Source: Terrimonas sp.
GTDB lineage: Bacteria; Bacteroidota; Bacteroidia; Chitinophagales; Chitinophagaceae
Length of the DNA stretch: 64,000 nt
Reading direction: 5' to 3'
Assembly (NCBI RefSeq): GCF_003075435.1
Contig: NZ_QCZJ01000015.1
Location: 1 to 64,000 of the forward strand
Notes under the pieces: model-generated
Seen by the model: only the letters and a program-made list of their open reading frames with translations
Databases searched by the model: none
What the model was told of the DNA's origin: nothing
Part shown: in pieces, positions 55,561 to 63,679 of the stretch
Position numbering within the stretch: the stretch's first letter is position 1
Layout of the letters: every line of letters begins with the position of its first letter
Position numbers and translations under genes: made by a program

Positions 55561-56532
55561 TTAATTTTCACAAGTCCTTCCCCCTGATTTACCGCTTTGC
55601 CAGCCGGCATCGAGAAGCTTAAATGCAGTTGAATCTGAAGCGGTAAACTGAATATTGGCATTTGCTTCCAGTTGAGGCTGCCCTGCATTTACCCAGGCGG
55701 TGTACCATAACGACGCCACCGCAAATATGGATTGGCGCATGCGACGCTGAACCATATCATTAAGTAAATCATTATAAGTAATGGCAAAAGAAGATGAATA
55801 TTGTTTTACGATCATGCCGTTTCTTTCTTCGAAAGCATATTTTTGATCAGGCAGATATTGATCGCTCAATCTCTTTTCAAACAACAAAACAGAATCCGCA
55901 GCTGAAGCGCTTTGTAATACAATTTTCCATGCAAAATCCAAAGGGTCTTTTATATATGTTGCTTTGCCAATAAAATAATCAAAACTTTTTTCAGCAAGCA
56001 GTTCAGGTATACGGCTTTCCCAAAAACCATGAATGCCCTGCTGACCTGTGAGCTGACCGTTATAATTATTATGTGTATGCAAGGGCACATGAGCATCACC
56101 GATATAATGTGCCAGCTCCGCGGATAATTTCAATATGGCAGGATAATTTTTTTGCTGAAACGCGTTGGTTAGTCTTTGTTGCATACTGTTTATCCACCAT
56201 GGCACAATCCCATGACTGTAAAGTGAATCTTCTCCAAATTTATCAACTGCATCTTTCCACCTGCGCGGCACATTTGTAAATGGATAAACACCGTAAGTAT
56301 TGAGATCAATAAAATGCCTTGGTCCTTCCTGTGTTACGATGTACCTTCTTTTATCAGGGTCAACCGCATGCTCCGTTATAAAATCAATCTTGGGTTTATA
56401 AAAACCCATCATGGAAGGCGGCAGTAAAAAAACAGCCTGGTGGTTGATTACTTTATGCGCATAAAACCCCCAGCAGAATATTTGCTGGTGTATAAAAGTG
56501 AAGGTGATTAAAAACAAAAGCTTGCGGTGCAT
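55561..56532 (-). CDS. Zinc-dependent S1/P1 nuclease or phospholipase C-like secreted enzyme
   Basis: 323 residues, signal peptide MHRKLLFLITFTFIHQQIFC. The mature protein begins with Trp (WGFYAHKVINHQAV), as in S1/P1 nucleases and bacterial phospholipase C, where the N-terminal Trp binds zinc. The His/Asp zinc cluster block is LSAELAHYIGDAHVPLHTHNNYNGQLTGQQGIHGFWESRIPEL. Substrate (single-stranded nucleic acid or phospholipid) cannot be decided. The stop is at the serC promoter, only 3 bases from the -7 box. The gene has no -7 box that I can identify. Confidence 0.85.
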   Translation of the reverse strand: MHRKLLFLITFTFIHQQIFCWGFYAHKVINHQAVFLLPPSMMGFYKPKIDFITEHAVDPDKRRYIVTQEGPRHFIDLNTYGVYPFTNVPRRWKDAVDKFGEDSLYSHGIVPWWINSMQQRLTNAFQQKNYPAILKLSAELAHYIGDAHVPLHTHNNYNGQLTGQQGIHGFWESRIPELLAEKSFDYFIGKATYIKDPLDFAWKIVLQSASAADSVLLFEKRLSDQYLPDQKYAFEERNGMIVKQYSSSFAITYNDLLNDMVQRRMRQSIFAVASLWYTAWVNAGQPQLEANANIQFTASDSTAFKLLDAGWQSGKSGGRTCEN

Positions 56533-56694
56533 AGGTTAGTTAGTGATTATTAGCTCAAAAAAACATTACTCTTTCAAATAACTGCCAGATCATTCATATG
56601 TTAATACTGGCCGATCACGATTATATATTGCTTAAATTTAGGAATATTTTCATGCGTTTTAAAGACATCGTATTTAACCAATAAATAATTTTTT

Positions 56695-56958
56695 ATGGAT
56701 AAGAAAAATAAAACCCAAAAAGATTTACCCGGGTATCCAAAGTATCCGGCATCTGAAGATATTTATGAAAACGGCTCCAAGCTGCGTAATGATTTTGATG
56801 ATGAAAACGAATCTATGGAAATGGGATTAGATGTTCCGGGTGCAGACCTGGATGATGAAGATGAAAAAATTGGCTCCGAAGATGAAGAAAATAATTATTA
56901 TAGTCTTGGAGGTGATAATCATGAGGACCTGGAAGAAAGCAATCCTGATGATGTTTAA
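56695..56958 (+). CDS. Small acidic protein, 87 residues
   Basis: MDKKNKTQKDLPGYPKYPASEDIYENGSKLR followed by a stretch of Asp and Glu (DDEDEKIGSEDEEN). The Pro-Gly-Tyr-Pro start (DLPGYPKYPASEDI) recurs in short Bacteroidetes proteins as I remember it. Highly acidic and probably unfolded. No signal peptide or motif. Its reading frame is supported by a terminator right after the stop. Function unknown. Confidence 0.75.
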   Translation: MDKKNKTQKDLPGYPKYPASEDIYENGSKLRNDFDDENESMEMGLDVPGADLDDEDEKIGSEDEENNYYSLGGDNHEDLEESNPDDV

Positions 56959-56965
56959 GTTTTTT

Positions 56966-57003
56966 AAAGCGGGGACATAAGTTTATATGTCCCTGCTTTT
57001 AAT
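56966..57003 (+). terminator. Terminator of the small acidic protein gene
   Basis: AAAGCGGGGACATA (56966-56979) pairs with TATGTCCCTGCTTT (56986-56999) with a G-U wobble, followed by TT. It may also serve the convergent DUF3857 gene. Confidence 0.7.
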
Positions 57004-57025
57004 ATTTTCAGTTTCAAAATTTTTA

Positions 57026-60000
57026 TCACTTACTCTTAAACGCTATATACCTCGCCTCAGCTTTCACTATCTTGTTTAAAAAGTCTTTCATTGCCGCATA
57101 GCCTTCCACAGGAATGGTAGTTTTTTTAATTGATGCCTTTCTCGTTACCACCAGCTTGTTTTCGCCTTTAAGCTGATACTGCAAACTATATATTCCGTTC
57201 ACAAAACTTAATTTTTCGTCTTTCGGTATCTCATAAAACTTTGTTCCTGCGGGAGCAGTTATTTCAACAACCGTTTCATATTCATCCACATCTTCATACC
57301 TCCAGTATTCCACCGGGAATTTTCTTTCGCTGAGGGAAAAATTATCTACTGTAGCCACCGCATCTCCAAAAGGAATTTTTACCATTTTAATATCGCCCAA
57401 CTCAGCAACCTCATTTTGAACATTATACTCGCAGGCATATCTTATCGAATCAGATTGTTCATTCAATCCCTTGAAAGAAATAGCAGTTACTTTTACCGGG
57501 TTTTTGAAACTGCCACTTATATTACCTTCCATTTCTTCCATCTGCTTCTGGTTAGAAAGCGTGGCAAACTGATTCCTTAGCGAAGAGGTTAAAGCGCCGG
57601 TTTTAACAATGTCTGTTTTTACTTTTAAATCGTTGTCATCTATAACAGAGAGGTAAATCTTACGGCTTGTCTTTTCCTTTGTTCTGTTAACTGCGTTAAT
57701 AAATTCAATTTTTGATGATACAGTGTCTTTTGCATTTGCCGGTATTACAAGAGATGCCGCCTCATATAAGCTTGTTGGCAGGCTTCCAAAAGGAAGGTTA
57801 TTGTCTGTAAGCTCAATATAATAGGGTTTACCATCAAGCAAGGCTTTTACAATGCAGTGATTAAATTCCACAGATGGTAATACCATACTGTTCTGGCCAT
57901 AATCTCTTGTATTTACCAATACCAGGTTGGCTTTAATATTTGCCAGCTTTGCCAGCGAAACGAACAGCGCAGACAGGTCTTTACAATCACCCAGACTTGT
58001 ATTTATTGTTACTGAAGGCTTTTGGGGCACATAAGCACTTTGCCTGAAAGCAACAGAGCTGTATCGGATATTTTTTTCTATATAATTATAAATGGCTATC
58101 GCTATATTTTTTTGAGATAATGAAGCAGTTCCTTTAGGAAAGAGCTCATTGAATACTCTTCTTACTTCAAAATCATCGTCTGTTTTAACGGCAGAAAGAT
58201 CGCTGTACCATGTAGCAATATCATTCCAGGAATTGATGGTTGATACACTTATTGAAGCGCCAACATCCTGCAACGATGGCATATAGGGTTCGCCCTTGAA
58301 CGCATCAAGGTTTTCTTTTTGCCAGGTATACAGCTTAAAATCATCGTAGCTGCTTACTTTAGGTTCAAGCTTCATATTCAAAGCAGCATGATTGAATTTT
58401 ACGTTATTGGCTACAAGCAGGTTAAATCTTGCCAGTTTTTCAGGAACAAAAGCATTGAATATAAATTTGTTCCAGTATTCTTTTCCAAGCCTTCCCTGCG
58501 CATAATTCTGTATTTTATATTTGATCACTATTGCGTCGCCTGCATCAAGTCCGGTAAACACTAATTGATTCCCATTCTTCTCAGCAGGTGTTTTAACACC
58601 GTTCTTTTTTACTGTTTCCGCTTTTTCTATAAAAAGGTCAGATGAATTTGAGTTATACGATATACTAGTTTCCTTCCAGTTGTCAATACCTTTTTGCGTA
58701 ACCACCTGGATGGCCAGAGTGTAATATTCTTCGGATGCACCTTCAGGATAAATAACCGCAGACTTTTCATCGAGCAGGTAATAATAATCATAATCTACTA
58801 TGCTGTTATCGGCCTTTTTTACCAGCTCATATACATCTGTTTCAGGAAATGCTTTCCACACCGAGGACTTCTTTTGTAATTCTCTTAGCCTTTCTCTTGC
58901 TGAGTATTTGTTAGCTTCATAATAGATTGCTTTCTTGTATGCATCTATCGCTTCCTGCTGAATATCCTGGTGTTGCAGTTCGGTTCCCAGATTTTCCCAA
59001 TAAGTGGCAACATAGGGTGCCAGGGTTAAAGCCTGCCGTCCGAATTCAGTTGCTTTTTTATAATTCTGCTGGTCAAAATAAAAGCTTGAAACATCTGTGA
59101 TCAAATCCGGATCGTACGGAAAATTATCTGAGAGAGATTTAAGTATCTGCAATTCCTTATCTGCCTTGCCCTGCTTATTATATGCCTTTGCCAATGCTTT
59201 AAGCACCTGGAAATTGAAGTTTGATTTCAGGTATTTTTCATAAATGCCCAACGCGCCGGGAACATCTTTATACGCCTGCATCTTTACATTAAACATCATC
59301 TCCAGCACACCTGTATTCTCAGGATTTGCTTTATACGCGTCTTCAATTGTCTTTATCAGCACATCCATTTTATTCTGGGCACCATATAGCTTGATCTTTG
59401 TATCAAACATATCGTCATCATTGCCAAACAGGGTGGCATACTTTGTTAAGGCCTCCTCAGTTTCATCATACTTTTCAGTTTCCAGTAATTTTTGAATATT
59501 AAGCTTGTATACTATCGGGCATTCGGGATCTTTTTCCTTCATCCGTTCGGTTTCCTGCAGTAATAATGTTCTGTTATTATCTTTAATATGGCAAAGCATA
59601 AGCTCTACCCGTAAAAGAGAATTATCAGGGAATTTTTCAAGAATATCTTCAATCAAAGCTCTTGCTTCCGCTGTTTTCTTATCCCGTAAATAAGTTTCCG
59701 CTAATAATATATAGTTGACAATATTATCCGGTTGCTGCTTTATTTTTTGTTCAAAATAAATTTCTGCAAAATGCCTTAACGAAGGCTCAGCCTGTTTTTG
59801 AGTATTGCCCTTAGTATATTGCTGTAAAGCGGGAGTATATGTTAACCCGGGTATAGAATTATAGTTATCATCAGTAAATCTTACAATAAAATTTGGAGAA
59901 GTGGTATTGCTGTAAGCAAGCTGAACCAAAATGCGGTTATATCCTTTTTTCAGCTGTACATGGTTTTTATAATAATCCAGCTCAGTAACAAGGTCTAGTT

Positions 60001-60790
60001 TTTCCGCAATGATCTGCTCATCATTTACCCATACCTTCATCGCACCTGCGCCGCCTGCATTCAATAGCACTTTCATATCAGCCGGTGCATTCACAAAATT
60101 TTGTGCATATACCACAGCGGTGTTATAACGAATATGCGCATGGGGGAAAGTCCAGCCATCCATATTCATTGCAGCAGGAGTAAACCAGGATATATCAGCT
60201 CCGCCAGCTGATTTAAAAACAGCATTGGCTTCCGGATGCTGTAATGGTCCAAAATCTTTATAATAACCACTTCCTGATAAATTGTCGAAGGGACCAGCTA
60301 ATTGCCAAAGCGGCCCGACAGAGCCCATTTTTTCAGTTTCTTTTCTTGCTTTTGCAATATTGTTTGAGGCCTGCAGATGCCATGAGTTTACATAGTATGC
60401 TGCCGACTTTAATGAACCGTTGCAATTCCTGTCGCTTAAAATCTTCTCCAGGAGGTCAAGCTGTATGGCATTTTTCTTTCCATAACCTCCCAATACAGGA
60501 TCATTAAACCAAAGTGCAAACAAATATGGATTAGGGTCTTTGAGCTTTTTGTAAACTTTTTCAATAAACTCATTTGGCGCGCTGCCCCTGCCCTCAAAGT
60601 TGGAAAGATAGATATAAGTGATATAAGCATCTACAGCGGTAGCCGGATCTTTAAATGCCTTCTCTAATAACGCAAGCGCAGTTTTCCTGTCATTTTTATG
60701 CAATGCTTTCCACGCTTCTTCATAATCGTTAGCGGTTGTGGCAATAGTAATGGTTATGCAAAAAAACAGTAAGAGTATCCTGGTTAACAT
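57026..60790 (-). CDS. Large DUF3857/transglutaminase protein with TPR region
   Basis: 1254 residues with a signal peptide (MLTRILLLFFCITITIATTA). Residues 20-330 have a helical and beta-sandwich part (PLWQLAGPFDNLSGSGYY, DMKVLLNAGGAGAMKVWVNDEQ). About 345-650 is TPR-like (PDNIVNYILLAETYLRDKKTAEARALIEDIL and more). DUF3857 follows from about 670. The transglutaminase-like core has Cys936 in LGDCKDLSALFVSLAKL, His in EFNHCIVKALLD and Asp in IELTDNN, so the triad looks intact. Function is unknown. Such proteins are typical of Bacteroidetes periplasm. It lies 28 bases downstream of the DUF502 gene and is probably cotranscribed with it. Confidence 0.9.
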   Translation of the reverse strand: MLTRILLLFFCITITIATTANDYEEAWKALHKNDRKTALALLEKAFKDPATAVDAYITYIYLSNFEGRGSAPNEFIEKVYKKLKDPNPYLFALWFNDPVLGGYGKKNAIQLDLLEKILSDRNCNGSLKSAAYYVNSWHLQASNNIAKARKETEKMGSVGPLWQLAGPFDNLSGSGYYKDFGPLQHPEANAVFKSAGGADISWFTPAAMNMDGWTFPHAHIRYNTAVVYAQNFVNAPADMKVLLNAGGAGAMKVWVNDEQIIAEKLDLVTELDYYKNHVQLKKGYNRILVQLAYSNTTSPNFIVRFTDDNYNSIPGLTYTPALQQYTKGNTQKQAEPSLRHFAEIYFEQKIKQQPDNIVNYILLAETYLRDKKTAEARALIEDILEKFPDNSLLRVELMLCHIKDNNRTLLLQETERMKEKDPECPIVYKLNIQKLLETEKYDETEEALTKYATLFGNDDDMFDTKIKLYGAQNKMDVLIKTIEDAYKANPENTGVLEMMFNVKMQAYKDVPGALGIYEKYLKSNFNFQVLKALAKAYNKQGKADKELQILKSLSDNFPYDPDLITDVSSFYFDQQNYKKATEFGRQALTLAPYVATYWENLGTELQHQDIQQEAIDAYKKAIYYEANKYSARERLRELQKKSSVWKAFPETDVYELVKKADNSIVDYDYYYLLDEKSAVIYPEGASEEYYTLAIQVVTQKGIDNWKETSISYNSNSSDLFIEKAETVKKNGVKTPAEKNGNQLVFTGLDAGDAIVIKYKIQNYAQGRLGKEYWNKFIFNAFVPEKLARFNLLVANNVKFNHAALNMKLEPKVSSYDDFKLYTWQKENLDAFKGEPYMPSLQDVGASISVSTINSWNDIATWYSDLSAVKTDDDFEVRRVFNELFPKGTASLSQKNIAIAIYNYIEKNIRYSSVAFRQSAYVPQKPSVTINTSLGDCKDLSALFVSLAKLANIKANLVLVNTRDYGQNSMVLPSVEFNHCIVKALLDGKPYYIELTDNNLPFGSLPTSLYEAASLVIPANAKDTVSSKIEFINAVNRTKEKTSRKIYLSVIDDNDLKVKTDIVKTGALTSSLRNQFATLSNQKQMEEMEGNISGSFKNPVKVTAISFKGLNEQSDSIRYACEYNVQNEVAELGDIKMVKIPFGDAVATVDNFSLSERKFPVEYWRYEDVDEYETVVEITAPAGTKFYEIPKDEKLSFVNGIYSLQYQLKGENKLVVTRKASIKKTTIPVEGYAAMKDFLNKIVKAEARYIAFKSK

Positions 60791-60818
60791 GGGTGTAAGG
60801 GTTTATTGTAAAATAGCT

Positions 60819-61442
60819 TTAATCGCCTTTTGTATGCGTATCTTCCTCTAAGTTGGTCACTCCACCTGATATGGCAAATTTCATAGCATCACCGGAACTT
60901 ATATCAGTTATCAACCTCACCCTTTCTTTCTTTACAAAATATAAATGCCCTGCAAAAGCATAGGATTGAGGTACGTATACAGATACATATTCATTCAATC
61001 CGAATTCAGCAACTTCTTCCTGTGTTACAAATCCAATTCGCCATATATCTGTTGATTCAATAGCAACAAGCACTGCCTTGTCAAACTTTCTTTTATTGCC
61101 CGCAAAAGCTTCAAAAAAATCTTTTACGGTGGTGTAAATTATTTTTATGCCCGGCGTTTTCTGCAAAATGCTGTCAAACAACTCCACTAATTTGCCTACC
61201 ACAAACGATGAAGACAAATAACCTACCAGCAAAATAATAAGGATCGCCACCACAAACCCCATTCCCCGCAGGTAATAAGCCGAGGTTTCGGGAAATATTT
61301 TCTCCACTATATCAGGCAATATCCTGTCAACAAAATTAAATAACGATGTTAATGCCCATATTGTTATAACAATCGGAGCCAGAATGATCAATCCCTGTAA
61401 AAAATACTGTAACAGGCTTTTAAGCCAGTTTTTTTGTGCCAT
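60819..61442 (-). CDS. DUF502 membrane protein
   Basis: 207 residues from the ATG at 61442 (MAQKNWLKSLLQYFLQGLIILAPIVITIWAL). The longer frame overlaps the promoter and is wrong. Two N-terminal membrane helices (about 13-35 and 57-80) are followed by the DUF502 soluble block: VVGKLVELFDSILQKTPGIKIIYTTVKDFFEAFAGNKRKFDKAVLV and EFGLNEYVSVYVPQSYAFAGHLYFV. The plant homologue LCV/COV1 affects vascular development. The bacterial role is unknown. Probable operon with the DUF3857 gene. Confidence 0.9.
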   Translation of the reverse strand: MAQKNWLKSLLQYFLQGLIILAPIVITIWALTSLFNFVDRILPDIVEKIFPETSAYYLRGMGFVVAILIILLVGYLSSSFVVGKLVELFDSILQKTPGIKIIYTTVKDFFEAFAGNKRKFDKAVLVAIESTDIWRIGFVTQEEVAEFGLNEYVSVYVPQSYAFAGHLYFVKKERVRLITDISSGDAMKFAISGGVTNLEEDTHTKGD

Positions 61443-61459
61443 ATTATAGCTTTGATACA

Positions 61460-61467
61460 CAAATGTA
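61460..61467 (-). promoter_or_regulatory. -7 box TACATTTG of the DUF502 gene
   Basis: An exact TAnnTTTG match on the minus strand, 18 bases before the ATG at 61442. It excludes the upstream start at 61622 and lies in the 125-base divergent region shared with the sigma-factor gene. Confidence 0.55.
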
Positions 61468-61567
61468 TAGACTGACAGGTAAATATCTTTAATATATACA
61501 AACAGATCATTTAAAGTAATTTGTGTTGTTATCCGTCTACCTGCATATACATACGGGTTTACACGTA

Positions 61568-62119
61568 ATGAGCAATACAAAGCAGCATACAATAGTATCG
61601 GTAGTAAGAGATTATGGCGCAAGGCTGTTTAATTTTATCCGCGGCAGGGTGAATACAGATGAAGATGCTGAAGATATACTCCAGGATGTTTGGTATCAAA
61701 TGAGCAATATGGTAAATATTGATGAGGTGGAAAGTATAAGCGGCTGGCTGTACCGGGTTGCACGGAACAGGCTTACAGATAAATACAGGAAAAAGAAAGA
61801 TCTTTTGCTGGAAGATGCTTTGCCGGACAACAGCGAAGACGACCTGCGGGTGATAGATATACTCACAACAGAAGATGACAGCCCGGAATTAAAACAATTC
61901 AAATCTTTTTTTTGGGAAGAGTTGATGGCGGCACTGGATGAGCTGCCTGAAAACCAGCGGCAGGTATTTGTATGGAACGAACTGGAAGATATGACCCTGC
62001 AGGAAATTGCCGATAAAACCGGTGAAAAGTTAAAAACCATTATCAGCAGAAAAGGGTATGCGGTAAAACATTTGCGCAACCGGCTGGCTGATTTATATAA
62101 TGAATTAAATATACTGTAA
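61568..62119 (+). CDS. ECF-type RNA polymerase sigma factor
   Basis: 183 residues from the internal ATG MSNTKQHTIVSVVRDYGARLF. Sigma region 2 (FNFIRGRVNTDEDAEDILQDVWYQMSNM, then SGWLYRVARNRLTDKYRKKK) is followed by an acidic linker (EDALPDNSEDDLRVIDILTTEDD). Region 4 (LDELPENQRQVFVWNELEDMTLQEIADKTGEKLKTIISRKGYAVKHLRNRL) completes it. It directs RNA polymerase to a stress- or signal-dependent promoter set. No FecR or zinc-anti-sigma gene follows. The next gene, 1 base away, is a small membrane protein that may play that role (inference). The start is divergent from DUF502. Confidence 0.93.
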   Translation: MSNTKQHTIVSVVRDYGARLFNFIRGRVNTDEDAEDILQDVWYQMSNMVNIDEVESISGWLYRVARNRLTDKYRKKKDLLLEDALPDNSEDDLRVIDILTTEDDSPELKQFKSFFWEELMAALDELPENQRQVFVWNELEDMTLQEIADKTGEKLKTIISRKGYAVKHLRNRLADLYNELNIL

Positions 62120-62120
62120 T

Positions 62121-62453
62121 ATGAGCAGCAATAACAGCGCATTCAGGAGAAGGCGCCCACCTTTTTTTCCTGTTATGATAATCGGGCTTTTTGCAATGTC
62201 GGGAGTGGTGATGTGGTTATGGAATGCCATATTACCCGACCTGGTACATGTAAATAATATTACTTACTGGAAGGCAATGGGCTTACTGGTATTATGCCGC
62301 ATACTTTTTGGCGGATTTAAATTTGGACCACCCCGCAATAATGTTCCATTTGGAGGGCCAGGCCGCTGGCGGGAAAAATGGATGAATATGAGCGAAGAAG
62401 AAAAAGCAAAATTTAAAGAACAGTGGCGGGAGCGGTGCGGAAGAAGAGGATAG
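62121..62453 (+). CDS. Small membrane protein in the sigma-factor operon
   Basis: 110 residues. A basic start (MSSNNSAFRRRRPPFFPVM) is followed by a membrane span (IIGLFAMSGVVMWLWNAIL), then a second weaker span (AMGLLVLCRILFGGF). The C-terminal helix is WREKWMNMSEEEKAKFKEQWRERCGRRG. It starts 1 base after the sigma factor stop, so translation is probably coupled. The tail motif NMSEEEKAKF reappears as NMSDEEYQAF in the protein at 62651. LxPEEKxKF patterns are seen in periplasmic metal/stress proteins of the CpxP/Spy type, but the similarity is weak. Confidence 0.8.
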   Translation: MSSNNSAFRRRRPPFFPVMIIGLFAMSGVVMWLWNAILPDLVHVNNITYWKAMGLLVLCRILFGGFKFGPPRNNVPFGGPGRWREKWMNMSEEEKAKFKEQWRERCGRRG

Positions 62454-62486
62454 TGTTTGTGGTTTGTAGTTTGTGGTTTAGCGTTA
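62452..62486. repeat. Intergenic short-word tract
   Basis: GTGTTTGTGGTTTGTAGTTT and GTGGTTTAGCGTTA follow the stop of the small membrane protein gene. Same word family as at 48370-48447. Confidence 0.45.
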
Positions 62487-62504
62487 TATGTTCCAGGTTT
62501 ATAG

Positions 62505-62524
62505 AGACAAGGCATGCCTTGTCT
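62505..62524 (+). terminator. Palindrome/terminator in the sigma operon
   Basis: AGACAAGGCATGCCTTGTCT is a perfect 20-bp palindrome followed by TTTATATT. It would end the sigma-factor/membrane-protein transcript, so the gene at 62651 may have its own promoter. Confidence 0.55.
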
Positions 62525-62650
62525 TTTATATTCTGCATCCTTTGTCTTTCTCCCTTTATCTTTCTTCCTCCTGCTTTCTTCTCTTTAAAGTAAAAATGAA
62601 AGTCATCCGTCTGCATAGTAAAGCATTTGCAAACAATAAAAATTTATACA

Positions 62651-62959
62651 ATGAACAGAAGTATTGTAAAACCAATAGTGGTTGGTGTATTAATTGGCAC
62701 GGCGCTGTTTTTTATTCCATTTTTTGTACTTAGGGTGATAGCATTCTTTCTTATTGCAGGCCTGGTTTTCCGCCTGTTTGCAGGAAGGCGAAGAAGGTTC
62801 GGCAGGAATTTCAGCGAAGAGCGTTTTGTGTTTGTTGACCACATCCGCAATATGAGCGATGAAGAATACCAGGCATTCAAATCAAATCCCCGTGGTGCAT
62901 TTGGATGTGGCGGATTTAACAGGAATCAACATTCATCAACCAATCAAAATCCTCAATAA
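62651..62959 (+). CDS. Small membrane protein with basic cluster
   Basis: 102 residues from the ATG at 62651 (MNRSIVKPIVVGVLIGTALFFIPFFVLRVIAFFLIAGLVF). Two or three membrane spans are followed by RLFAGRRRRFGRNFSEERFVF. The C-terminal segment is IRNMSDEEYQAFKSNPRGAFGCGG. NMSDEE(Y)QAF parallels NMSEEEKAKF of the gene at 62121, so the two proteins may be paralogues in function. Stop and next start share TAATG (62957-62961), so the next gene is coupled. Confidence 0.8.
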   Translation: MNRSIVKPIVVGVLIGTALFFIPFFVLRVIAFFLIAGLVFRLFAGRRRRFGRNFSEERFVFVDHIRNMSDEEYQAFKSNPRGAFGCGGFNRNQHSSTNQNPQ

Positions 62960-63135
62960 TGAGCTACAGGAACAGATTTTTAACAGGCCTGGCTGCTGCA
63001 GCCATTACGTTCGCAAGCCTGATGGCATTTGTGGGGCCAAAACGTTTTGCAGATTACAAAAAACATCGTCCTGGCTATGAAAGACATTGTGGCGAAAAAG
63101 AACAAATACGGGAAGAAATGAAAAGAAGTGAATAA
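62959..63135 (+). CDS. 58-residue membrane-anchored protein
   Basis: MSYRNRFLTGLAAAAITFAS followed by LMAFVGPKRF is a membrane anchor or signal sequence. The rest (ADYKKHRPGYERHCGEKEQIREEMKRSE) is charged, with one Cys. It begins in the stop codon of the previous gene (TAATG overlap), so the two are coupled. No recognised family. The arrangement suggests a small-subunit partner of the 62651 protein. Confidence 0.7.
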   Translation: MSYRNRFLTGLAAAAITFASLMAFVGPKRFADYKKHRPGYERHCGEKEQIREEMKRSE

Positions 63136-63172
63136 ACAAATATTTTATTATTAACAAAAACAGGAAAGTAAA

Positions 63173-63598
63173 ATGTATACAAACCAATTTACAGGTTTCG
63201 GTCCGCAATTGCGCAGACTGAAAAAGGAGTTCCATGGACATCACCCGTTTTTCAAAGAATTCCGCAGGCCAAAATATAATGTACCGATCAATATTATCGA
63301 AAACGAAAATGAGTTTGAAGTACATGTTTTTGCCAGTGGTTTTACCAGGGATGATATTAAGATCACGGTTGCCAATGACGTACTTCTCATCAGTGGGGCA
63401 AAAACGTTACCAGAGGATTATAAACCTAATTTCAGCAGGCAGGAATTTCCCATCAAAAGCTTTGAACGTTCACTAGCATTGAATAATAAAGTAGATGCAG
63501 CATCAATAGCGGCCAGGCATGAAAACGGCGTATTGATCATTACACTGCCTAAAAATGAAGAAGCAAAAACGCAGGAGAAAGTGATTGAGGTGATGTGA
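63173..63598 (+). CDS. Small heat-shock protein, Hsp20/alpha-crystallin
   Basis: 141 residues, ATP-independent chaperone that holds unfolded proteins. The alpha-crystallin domain runs from about residue 35 to 131: VPINIIENENEFEVHVFASGFTRDDIKITVANDVLLISG and FERSLALNNKVDAASIAARHENGVLIITLPKNEE (the GVLxxxLPK motif). The N-terminal arm is short (HGHHPFFKEFRRPKY). It follows the 62959 gene after 37 bases and may belong to the stress cluster with the sigma factor. It ends in a strong terminator. Confidence 0.93.
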   Translation: MYTNQFTGFGPQLRRLKKEFHGHHPFFKEFRRPKYNVPINIIENENEFEVHVFASGFTRDDIKITVANDVLLISGAKTLPEDYKPNFSRQEFPIKSFERSLALNNKVDAASIAARHENGVLIITLPKNEEAKTQEKVIEVM

Positions 63599-63610
63599 TG
63601 CCTTAGTAAT

Positions 63611-63641
63611 AATAAACACCAGTGTAAAGCTGGTGTTTATT
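63611..63641 (+). terminator. hsp20 terminator
   Basis: AATAAACACCA (63611-63621) pairs perfectly with TGGTGTTTATT (63631-63641) around a 9-base loop. 12 bases after the hsp20 stop. Confidence 0.8.
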
Positions 63642-63679
63642 TCATCAACAGCGTATATTAGTATTCACAAAGCAATACT

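Noticed and set aside
61443-61622. Longer DUF502 start
   Set aside because: Passes through the -7 box at 61460-61467 and the divergent sigma-factor leader.
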